Shown: positions 1 through 5,525 of the stretch, piece by piece | Numbering within the stretch: the first letter of the stretch is position 1 | Layout of the letters: every line of letters begins with the position of its first letter | Assembly (NCBI GenBank): GCA_036562265.1 | Contig: DATCKS010000257.1 | Coordinates: forward strand, 1 to 5,831 | Origin: DASVDK01 sp036562265 [NCBI: Thermodesulfobacteriota bacterium] | GTDB lineage: Bacteria; DASVDK01 | Length of the DNA: 5,831 nt | Reading direction: 5' to 3' | Made by a program: the position numbers and the translations under genes | Notes under the pieces: model-generated | The model's database searches: none | Told to the model about the DNA's origin: nothing | The model's input: the letters and a program-made list of their open reading frames with translations, nothing else

Positions 1-1244
1 TGCAGACGAGCCTCAGCGTCGACGAGGCTATTCGACAGATCCTGCTCGCCGTGGCCCCGATCGGCACCGAGCGGGTCGGCATCCTCTCGGCGGTGGGACG
101 CGTCCTCGCCGAGGACGTGACGGCCGATCGGCCGATCCCCCCCTGGGCCAACTCGGCGATGGACGGCTTCGCGGTGCGGCACGACGACCTCGTCGCGGCG
201 CGCCCCTCGCGCGAGCGGCCGATCGAGCTGGCGGTCGTCGACGAAATCGCCGCCGGCCGGATGCCGACGCGCGCCGTCGGGCCCGGCGAGGCGGCCCGGA
301 TCATGACCGGCGCGCCGCTGCCGGCCGGCGCCGACACGGTGATCCCGATCGAGGACGCCGAGGCGCGTGACGGCCGGGTGCGGCTCCTCGCGGGGGCCGA
401 CCGGGGCGCGAACGTCCGTCCCGCCGGCCAGGACGTCCCGGCCGGCGAGTGCGTGCTGCCCGCCGGCACGCCGGTCACCCCGGCGGTCGTCGGGATGCTG
501 GCGCAGCTGCGGCGCAGCTTCGTGACCGTCGGCGCGGCGCCGCGCGTCGCGATCCTCTCCACGGGCGACGAGCTGCTCGAGATCGACGAGGCGGCCGACG
601 CGCGGCCCGACCGGGCGACGATCGTCAACTCCAACGCCTACCAGCTCGCCGCGGCGATCGCCGAGGCCGGGGCGAGACCGGTCCAGCTCGGCATCGCCGA
701 GGACCGCCGCGAGGCGATCCGGGCGAAGGTGGAGAACGGCCTCCGGGTGGCCGACTGCCTGGTGTCGACCGGCGGCGTCTCGGTGGGCGACTACGACTTC
801 GTGAAGGACGTCCTCGACGACCTCGGCGCCGACGTCCGGTTCTGGAAGATCGCCGTCCGGCCCGGCAAGCCGCTCGTCTTCGGGCTCGTCCAGGGGCGGC
901 CCTACTTCGGGCTGCCGGGCAACCCCGTCTCCTCGCTCGTCACGTTCGAGCTGTTCGTCCGTCCGGCGCTCCGGCAGATGATGGGCTATCGCGGCGAGCG
1001 GCGCTTCCGCCCCACGATCGAGGCCGAGGTGCGCGAGCGCTTCACGGTGCCTCCCGGCCGCCGCCACTACCTGCGCTGCCGCCTCTCGCGGACGCCCGAT
1101 GGGGGCTACGCCGCGGTGACGACCGGCAACCAGGACTCGGCCATCCTCACGTCGCTCGTGCGGGCCGACGGGCTCCTCGTGGTGCCCGAGGACCGGCGCG
1201 AGGTCCGCGTGGGTGAGCGGCTCCCGGTGGTGCTGCTCGGGTAG
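1..1244 (+). CDS. moeA: Molybdopterin molybdenumtransferase MoeA (5' end at window edge)
   Basis: MoeA inserts molybdate into adenylylated molybdopterin, the last step of molybdenum cofactor synthesis, in the cytoplasm. The frame is open from base 3 and reads QTSLSVDEAIRQILLAV, a normal MoeA N-terminus, before the internal GTG at 51. Bases 1-2 are 'tg', so the true start is probably an NTG codon whose first base lies just outside; the protein would then be 414 residues, the usual family length. Visible family motifs, numbered from that start, are NSAMDGFAV (about 51-59), RIMTGAPLPAGADTVIP (about 100-116), NVRPAGQDV (about 138), STGDEL (about 187, the MoCF/MogA-like domain), STGGVSVGDYDF (about 256-267), WKIAVRPGKP and LPGNPVSS (about 305-312). 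The C-terminal domain IV follows. The conserved acidic residues of these motifs are intact, so it should be active. It is the first visible gene of the + strand operon and ends 11 bases before the regulator. Confidence 0.96.
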   Translation, partial: QTSLSVDEAIRQILLAVAPIGTERVGILSAVGRVLAEDVTADRPIPPWANSAMDGFAVRHDDLVAARPSRERPIELAVVDEIAAGRMPTRAVGPGEAARIMTGAPLPAGADTVIPIEDAEARDGRVRLLAGADRGANVRPAGQDVPAGECVLPAGTPVTPAVVGMLAQLRRSFVTVGAAPRVAILSTGDELLEIDEAADARPDRATIVNSNAYQLAAAIAEAGARPVQLGIAEDRREAIRAKVENGLRVADCLVSTGGVSVGDYDFVKDVLDDLGADVRFWKIAVRPGKPLVFGLVQGRPYFGLPGNPVSSLVTFELFVRPALRQMMGYRGERRFRPTIEAEVRERFTVPPGRRHYLRCRLSRTPDGGYAAVTTGNQDSAILTSLVRADGLLVVPEDRREVRVGERLPVVLLG

Positions 1245-1249
1245 GGGAG
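1243..1249 (+). promoter_or_regulatory. Ribosome binding site of the Crp/Fnr gene
   Basis: AGGGGAG overlaps the TAG stop of moeA and lies six bases before the GTG at 1256. It is a good Shine-Dalgarno match and fixes that GTG as the start. Placed on the stop codon of the previous gene, it also suggests translational coupling. Confidence 0.7.
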
Positions 1250-1255
1250 CGACCG

Positions 1256-1933
1256 GTGGCTCGCGTAACGTTCTCCCCCGAGGAGCTCGCGGCGCTCGAC
1301 CAGGCCGGCCGGCGTGTCCAGTACCGCGCGCGCGAGTTCTGCTACCTGCAGGGCGACCCGGGCGACAGCGTCTTCGTGCTCCGGTCCGGACGGGTGCGCG
1401 TGTCGCGCATCACCAACGACGGTCGCGAGTTCACGCTCGCCTACCTCAAGCCGGGCGAGCCGTTCGGCGAGCTGGCGCTCGTCGACGGCGCGCCGCGGGA
1501 GACGGTGGCGGAAGCGGTCGAGGACAGCGAGGTGACCGTCGTCCGCGTGGACGACCTCGAAGCGCTCCTCGCGGAGCGGCCGGCGCTCGCCATCAAGTTC
1601 GCCAAGCTCCTCGGCCAGCGCAACAAGGTGATGGCCGACAAGGTCGAGGACCTGGTCTTCCGCGACGTGCCGGCGCGCCTCGCCGGCCTCCTCCTCACGC
1701 TCGCGAGCGACTTCGGCGTGGGCGGCGAGCGGGGCACCCGCTTCCCGTTCAAGATCACCCACCGGGAGCTGGCCGCCTGCATCGGCTCGTCACGCGAGAC
1801 GGTGAGCCAGACGCTCACGCTCTTCGCCCGCGACCGGCTCATCGCGCGCAGCGGCCGGCAGATCATCATCACGGCGCCCGACGGCCTGTCGCGCCTGGTG
1901 GGGCGCGGGTCGCCGTCGGGGGGCGAGCGCTGA
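1256..1933 (+). CDS. Crp/Fnr family transcriptional regulator
   Basis: A 225-residue DNA-binding regulator of usual Crp/Fnr length. Residues about 5-110 form a cyclic-nucleotide-binding-type beta barrel: GDPGDSVFVLRSGRVRV (33-49) and FGELALVDGAPRETVAEA (70-87) are its typical motifs. A dimerisation helix follows (about 108-148). The C-terminal winged helix-turn-helix is about 165-200, with KITHRELAACIGSSRETVSQ covering both helices; the SSRETVSQ recognition helix matches the classical Crp pattern. The only cysteines are C29 and C175, so the N-terminal iron-sulfur cluster of Fnr is absent. In the phosphate-binding cassette Gly71, Glu72 and Arg81 are kept, but the residue after the Arg is Glu82 where cAMP-binding Crp has Ser, so the ligand is uncertain. 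GTG start with a good ribosome binding site; its stop is two bases before the next start. Position suggests control of moeA and/or the downstream redox genes. I cannot assign a subfamily such as Crp, Dnr or Ntc. Confidence 0.93.
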   Translation: MARVTFSPEELAALDQAGRRVQYRAREFCYLQGDPGDSVFVLRSGRVRVSRITNDGREFTLAYLKPGEPFGELALVDGAPRETVAEAVEDSEVTVVRVDDLEALLAERPALAIKFAKLLGQRNKVMADKVEDLVFRDVPARLAGLLLTLASDFGVGGERGTRFPFKITHRELAACIGSSRETVSQTLTLFARDRLIARSGRQIIITAPDGLSRLVGRGSPSGGER

Positions 1934-1935
1934 AC

Positions 1936-2403
1936 GTGCGCCTCATCGCGGCGCTCGTCCTCGTCCTCGTGCTTCCGTCCGCGGCATCGGCCCAGTGGCG
2001 GCCGACCGTCGAGATCCGCCCCTCGGGCGGCCGGCCGGTGACGGTGACGGTCGAGGTGGCCGACACGCCCGAGAAGCGGCAGGTCGGCCTCATGCATCGC
2101 GACCACCTGCCGGCCTCGGCCGGCATGCTCTTCGTCTTCGAGGACGAGGCGCTGCAGACCTTCTGGATGAAGAACACCCGTATCCCGCTCGACATGCTCT
2201 TCATCGGCGGCGACGGCCGCATTCGGGGGTGCGTGGAGCGGGCGGAGCCCTTCACCGAGACGCCGCGGTCGGTCCCGGTGCCGGTCCGCTACGTGCTCGA
2301 GGTGAACGCCGGTTTCTGCGCGGCGCACGACGTGAGGCCCGGAGACCTCGCCGTCATCCGTGGCGTTCCCGGCGTGCCGGCGGCGCCCGGGGCGGCGCGC
2401 TGA
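1936..2403 (+). CDS. Exported DUF192 family protein
   Basis: A 155-residue DUF192 (PF02643-type) protein. The first 19 residues form a signal peptide: Arg2, a hydrophobic run LIAALVLVLVLP, then ASA before Gln20 as a signal peptidase I site, so the mature protein of about 136 residues is probably periplasmic. The family core is complete: VEVADTPEKRQVGLMHRDHL (39-58), SAGMLFVFED (61-70), TFWMKNTRIPLDMLFI (75-90) and YVLEVNAGFCAAHDVRPGD (119-137). The biochemical role of DUF192 is not established, so no function is claimed. Two cysteines, C99 and C128, occur in the mature part and could form a disulfide or bind a ligand. The start is the GTG two bases after the regulator's stop, with a GGGGGCGAG-like ribosome binding site about nine bases upstream; it gives a perfect signal peptide, and an earlier start would destroy it. 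The open frame continues upstream of 1936, but that part reads out of frame through the regulator and is not coding. Confidence 0.9.
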   Translation: MRLIAALVLVLVLPSAASAQWRPTVEIRPSGGRPVTVTVEVADTPEKRQVGLMHRDHLPASAGMLFVFEDEALQTFWMKNTRIPLDMLFIGGDGRIRGCVERAEPFTETPRSVPVPVRYVLEVNAGFCAAHDVRPGDLAVIRGVPGVPAAPGAAR

Positions 2404-3845
2404 GGCCGCGTGGCCGACGGTCCGCCCGTCTCGCGCCGGCCGTCCTCCTCGTGACGGCGGCCTGGGTCGCCGGCGGGTGCGGGGCGCGGCCGGCGCCGGG
2501 GGGCGCCGGGAGCCCGGCGGCGCCGCCCGGCCTCGCGCTGATCGACCGGCACTGCACCACCTGCCACACGCTCGACCGGACGCTCGGCGCCGGCGGCACC
2601 GAGGACGAGTGGGAGGCGACGCTCGCGCGGCACGTGTCGCGGTACGCCGTCGGCGAGGTGACCGGTCTCTCCGACACCGAGCGGTCGACCATCGTGTCGT
2701 ACCTCGCGGCCGTGCGCCCGCCGGACGTCGGGCGTCGGCCGCTTCGGGCCGCGGCCGTCGTCCCGCAGTCGTCGGCGTCGCCGCCGCGGAGCGGCGGACC
2801 CGGGCCGAGGGAGCCCCGGACCGAAGCGTCCGGCGCGCCGACCGAAGCCGCCGAGCGGATGCCCGCGGGGCCCGACCCGGTCCTGACCGAGGGACGCCCC
2901 GGCAAGTCGCTGGCCGCGCTCGACTCGCGGGTGCGCGACGCGGTGGAGCGCGGAGCCGAGCGCTGGCAGGCGGAGGGCTGTCCCACCTGTCATCGGAGCG
3001 ACGTCGAGGTGCGCGCCTGGTGGGGGGCGTTCCCCCAGGTGCCGCTCTTTCGGCCCGAGGCGGGGGTGGTGACCTTCGAGCAGGCCGTCGCGTACTGGCG
3101 GAGGCGGCCGGGAGGCCCCCTGGCCGGCGGCGGGCCGGCGACGGGCGAGGAGGACCTGGTGAGCTACCTCGCCTGGCGCGCCGACGGGGCGCCGATGGCG
3201 CCGGGTCGGGCGTACCCGCTCCCACCGGCCGCGGACCTCGCGCGGCTCGAGGCGGTGGTCGCCCGCGGCCGCGTCGTGGCGGACGGCGAGCCTGGCCGCG
3301 CCGATCGGGGCGCCTGCGGCGGCTGCCACGGCGCCGGCGGCGCGGGTGGGCAAGCGCCGGAGATCGTCGGGAGCGCGGCGCACTTCCCCCGCTTCGTGCC
3401 GGAACTGGGGCGGGTGGCCACGCTCGAGGAGTTCCTGACCGGGCACCTCGCCACGGTGAGCCGCGAGGACCCGCTCGAGGTGCGGCGCCTGGGGCCGCCC
3501 GGGAGCCCCGATTCGGTGGCGGTCGTCGCGTACCTGGCGTGGCTCGCCCGCGATCGGCTGGTGGACATGGGCCGGCCCCCCGGCGCGAGGCCCCGCGGCT
3601 CGGCCGAACTCGGGCGGGAGCTCTTCGAGCTACGCTGCGGCATCTGCCACGATCCGCGGGGACGGCAGCCGGGGCCGCTCGGGCCGGGGCTGGCCGGCCT
3701 CTTCGAGCGGCCGCGCGCGGGACGTCCGCTCGATCCGGAGGCCGTCGTGCGAACGATCCGCGCCGGCGCCCGCGGGATGCCGGCCTTCTTCGACCTGACG
3801 GCGGCGCAGATCGAGGATCTCCTCGCGTACCTGAGAACCCTCTAG
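2400..3845 (+). CDS. Tetrahaem c-type cytochrome, probable lipoprotein, with duplicated SoxA-like domains
   Basis: About 481 residues with four CxxCH haem-attachment motifs: C52-H56, C194-H198, C306-H310 and C413-H417. The N-terminus has a basic stretch (RPRGRRSAR), a hydrophobic stretch (LAPAVLLVTAAWVA) and AGGC27, a near-lipobox, so export and lipid anchoring are likely. Layout: haem domain 1 (about 45-107), a Pro/Ala/Gly-rich linker (about 110-165), haem domains 2 (about 180-268) and 3 (about 285-392) resembling each other, and a class I C-terminal domain 4 (about 401-481) with Met460 in GARGMPAFF as likely distal ligand. Domains 2 and 3 share FP..(P/V)..(P)E.G.V.T.E and YLAW and recall SoxA of the thiosulfate-oxidising Sox complex, but no spare Cys exists to act as SoxA's Cys ligand. 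Role inferred: periplasmic electron transfer. The start is uncertain: the only in-frame candidates near the signal are CTG 2400 (CTGA overlap with the DUF192 stop) and GTG 2451, which would remove the basic region. Confidence 0.88.
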   Translation: MRPRGRRSARLAPAVLLVTAAWVAGGCGARPAPGGAGSPAAPPGLALIDRHCTTCHTLDRTLGAGGTEDEWEATLARHVSRYAVGEVTGLSDTERSTIVSYLAAVRPPDVGRRPLRAAAVVPQSSASPPRSGGPGPREPRTEASGAPTEAAERMPAGPDPVLTEGRPGKSLAALDSRVRDAVERGAERWQAEGCPTCHRSDVEVRAWWGAFPQVPLFRPEAGVVTFEQAVAYWRRRPGGPLAGGGPATGEEDLVSYLAWRADGAPMAPGRAYPLPPAADLARLEAVVARGRVVADGEPGRADRGACGGCHGAGGAGGQAPEIVGSAAHFPRFVPELGRVATLEEFLTGHLATVSREDPLEVRRLGPPGSPDSVAVVAYLAWLARDRLVDMGRPPGARPRGSAELGRELFELRCGICHDPRGRQPGPLGPGLAGLFERPRAGRPLDPEAVVRTIRAGARGMPAFFDLTAAQIEDLLAYLRTL

Positions 3846-3850
3846 GGAGG
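3844..3850 (+). promoter_or_regulatory. Ribosome binding site of the glutaredoxin-like gene
   Basis: AGGGAGG overlaps the stop codon of the cytochrome gene and lies 12 bases before the ATG at 3863. The sequence match is strong and the spacing is somewhat long. It supports translation of this small gene as a separate product. Confidence 0.6.
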
Positions 3851-3862
3851 ACACGACTCGCG

Positions 3863-4105
3863 ATGGCAACGCCCGCACCCGTGATCGTCTACGTCTCGAA
3901 TACCCCCACCTGGCGGGACCGCGCGCTCCGCTTCCTCGACGCGCGCGGCGTGCCGTACGAGGTGCGCAACGTCGTCGCCGACCACAGGGCGATGAGCGAG
4001 CTGATCATGCTCACCGGGCAGCAGCGCATCCCCACGCTCGTCCGCGGGCGCGCGTACGCGGCCGGCTACGACGAGGCGGCCTGGGCCGAGCTGCTCGAGG
4101 GGTAG
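3863..4105 (+). CDS. Glutaredoxin-fold protein lacking active-site cysteines
   Basis: An 80-residue protein, the usual length of a small bacterial glutaredoxin (NrdH/Grx type). It shows the thioredoxin-fold layout: strand VIVYVSN (7-13), the active-site loop, helix RALRFLDARGV (20-30), strand PYEVRNV, helix, then TGQQRIPTLV (51-60) carrying the cis-proline (Pro57) and the closing GYDEAAWAELL (68-78). Where active members have CPxC it reads T14-P15-T16-W17, and there is no cysteine anywhere in the protein. Thiol-disulfide exchange by the usual mechanism is therefore not possible; a binding or scaffolding role, or a degenerate paralogue, is the inference. The ACC and TGG codons at the Cys positions would need more than one base error to explain the loss, and the frame is intact with a good ribosome binding site, so it looks like a maintained gene. 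Last gene of the + operon, 17 bases after the cytochrome stop. Confidence 0.85.
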   Translation: MATPAPVIVYVSNTPTWRDRALRFLDARGVPYEVRNVVADHRAMSELIMLTGQQRIPTLVRGRAYAAGYDEAAWAELLEG

Positions 4106-4130
4106 GGGGCGCGGCGCACCCGGCCGCCCG

Positions 4131-4787
4131 TCAGCGCGCGCTCGTCACCCCGACCCGCCGGCACCACCTCGCCACCGGGCAGGTCGAGCACCACGGCGAG
4201 ATCGGGCGGCAGATCCCCTGGCCGAACTGCACGAGCAGCCGGTTGATCTCGATCCAGTAGGGCCGGGGCAGCTTCGCCCGGAGCGCCATCTCCGTCTCCT
4301 CCGGCGTTCGGGTCTCGACGTACCCCCACCGGTTGGTGATGCGGTGGACGTGGGTGTCGACGCAGATGCCGGGCAGGCCGTAGCCGAGGCTCGCGACCAG
4401 ATTTGCGGTCTTGCGCCCGACCCCGGGCAGCTCGAGGAGCGCGTCGAGGTCGCGCGGCACCTCGCCGCCGTATCGCTCGAGGAGGATCCGGCAGATCTCC
4501 CGGATCTGGCCGGCCTTCTGCCGGTAGAAGCCGACCGGGTAGATCGCCTTCGCGATCGTCGCCTCGTCGAGGGCGAGCATCGCCTGCGGGTCGGCGGCGA
4601 GCGCGAAGAGCCGACGCGCGGCGTGGATGGTCGTCGAGTCCTGGGTCCGGAGCGACAGCACCGTCGCGACCAGGATCTGGAAGGGGGACCCGGAGTTCTC
4701 GGCGACGAACGAGACCGACGGCACGTCCCAGCCGGCGGAGGCGGCGCGCAGCACGCGGAGGGCGGCGGTCGCCTCGCGCGTCGTCAT
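4131..4787 (-). CDS. nth: Endonuclease III, DNA glycosylase/AP lyase
   Basis: Base excision repair enzyme that removes oxidised pyrimidines and cleaves the abasic site; 218 residues, close to E. coli Nth (211). The helix-hairpin-helix LLELPGVGRKTANLVAS (117-133) contains the catalytic Lys126, and VDTHVHRITNRWG (143-155) has the catalytic Asp144. The C-terminal 4Fe-4S motif is complete: C193-x6-C200-x2-C203-x5-C209. The segment that in E. coli reads LLSAQATD is VLSLRTQD here (43-50), so Arg47 stands at the position of Gln41. The chosen start is the ATG at 4787-4785, which overlaps the upstream hydrolase stop as ATGA and implies translational coupling. A longer frame up to 4832 adds 15 Arg-rich residues without family similarity. 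It is the last gene of the - strand operon and converges on the glutaredoxin-like gene, with stops 25 bases apart. A MutY-type adenine glycosylase is unlikely given the short length and the Lys in the hairpin. Confidence 0.95.
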   Translation of the reverse strand: MTTREATAALRVLRAASAGWDVPSVSFVAENSGSPFQILVATVLSLRTQDSTTIHAARRLFALAADPQAMLALDEATIAKAIYPVGFYRQKAGQIREICRILLERYGGEVPRDLDALLELPGVGRKTANLVASLGYGLPGICVDTHVHRITNRWGYVETRTPEETEMALRAKLPRPYWIEINRLLVQFGQGICRPISPWCSTCPVARWCRRVGVTSAR

Positions 4788-5509
4788 CGGCCCCCGGCGA
4801 CGCGATCGAAGAAGCGCACCACGGACTCGCATACGAGATCCTTTTCCACGTCCACGGTTACGAGATGATAGGCCCGCTCGAGCCAGAGCGTCTCGACCGG
4901 TCCCCCGAGGCGCCGCTCGAGCATCTCGACACTCCCCGGCCAGGCGGTGTGGTCCTTGCGGGCGTGGACGACGAGCGCGGGGGAGCGCACCGCGGCGAGC
5001 CCACGCACGACGCTGCGCCGGAGCGCCTCCAGCTCGACGAAGGCCCGCGCCGGGATCTTCGGGGTGTGGGGGGAGCCGGCCACCGCGGCCTGATCGAACA
5101 CGTCGCGCGGCCCCTTGTCGGCGAAGCGCCAGCGCTCGCGCACGCCGAGGCGCGGCAAGAGCCAGCCGTAGAGGCGGGACCGCCCGACGAACCGGAGCGG
5201 CGTCGCCAAGAGGGCGAGGCCGGCCACGGCGAGGCCGCGCGCGGCCGCGAGTTCCAGCGCGAGGAGCGCCCCCATCGAGAGCCCCGCCACGCAGACCGGC
5301 CCGCCGGTCTCGGCCAGACGGTCGAAGGCGTTGCCGACCGCCTGCGTCCAGTCGGCCCGCGTCGCCCGCTCGAGCGTCTCCGGGGTGCCGTCGTGCCCCG
5401 GCAGCCGCGGCGTCTCGACGCGGAAGCCGGCCGCCGCGAGGGCGGCGCCGAGAGGGGCCATCTCCCAGGGATCGCCCGTGAAGCCGTGGAGGAGGAGGGC
5501 CGACCGCAT
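4784..5509 (-). CDS. Alpha/beta hydrolase, carboxylesterase/monoacylglycerol lipase type
   Basis: A 241-residue serine hydrolase like the Est30 carboxylesterases and bacterial monoacylglycerol lipases. The N-terminus enters directly into strand and oxyanion loop ALLLHGFTG (4-12). RLPGHDGTPE follows (about 35), then the nucleophile elbow GLSMG (76-80) with Ser78. The acid is Asp186 in ARKDHTA and the base His215 in YHLVTVDVEKD, close to the H..T.D.E.D ending of Est30 relatives. A small cap lies at about 105-160. There is no signal peptide, so it is cytoplasmic and probably acts on short or medium acyl esters; the natural substrate cannot be read. The start is ATG 5509, preceded at eight bases by AGGGGTGA, an excellent Shine-Dalgarno match that overlaps the transporter stop. 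The alternative is GTG 5521 (GTGA overlap, four residues longer) with a poorly spaced ribosome site. The stop overlaps the nth start. Confidence 0.93.
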   Translation of the reverse strand: MRSALLLHGFTGDPWEMAPLGAALAAAGFRVETPRLPGHDGTPETLERATRADWTQAVGNAFDRLAETGGPVCVAGLSMGALLALELAAARGLAVAGLALLATPLRFVGRSRLYGWLLPRLGVRERWRFADKGPRDVFDQAAVAGSPHTPKIPARAFVELEALRRSVVRGLAAVRSPALVVHARKDHTAWPGSVEMLERRLGGPVETLWLERAYHLVTVDVEKDLVCESVVRFFDRVAGGR

Positions 5510-5517
5510 CGACCGGT

Positions 5518-5525
5518 TCACCCCT
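5518..5525 (-). promoter_or_regulatory. Ribosome binding site of the alpha/beta hydrolase, overlapping the transporter stop
   Basis: On the - strand the bases read AGGGGTGA, nearly the full anti-16S complement, eight bases before ATG 5509. It includes the TGA of the transporter gene. It favours ATG 5509 over GTG 5521 as the hydrolase start. Confidence 0.55.

Noticed and set aside
51-1244. moeA beginning at the GTG at 51
   Set aside because: The codons before it (from base 3) encode a normal MoeA N-terminus, SVDEAIRQILLAV, so the true start lies at or just before the window edge.
2820-2848. Short direct repeat ACCGAAGC (2820 and 2841)
   Set aside because: It lies in the low-complexity Pro/Ala linker of the cytochrome gene and is too short to mean more than codon bias.
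1441-3225. A 594-codon open frame on the - strand across the regulator, DUF192 and cytochrome genes
   Set aside because: Its translation is a low-complexity Arg/Pro/Ala-rich product typical of antisense frames in GC-rich DNA, and it contradicts three well-supported + strand genes.
4107-4129. Possible bidirectional terminator hairpin (GGGCG/CGCCC, 13-base loop)
   Set aside because: Five-base stem in very GC-rich DNA and no T-tract; such pairings occur by chance, so it is not listed as a feature.
3901-4330. Ten-base direct repeat TACCCCCACC at 3901 and 4321
   Set aside because: Both copies are inside coding sequence in different genes and strands; short and most likely chance.
4788-4832. N-terminal extension of nth by 15 residues up to 4832
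   Set aside because: The extra residues are Arg-rich without similarity to Nth, would overlap the hydrolase by 49 bases, and ATG 4787 gives a usual ATGA junction.
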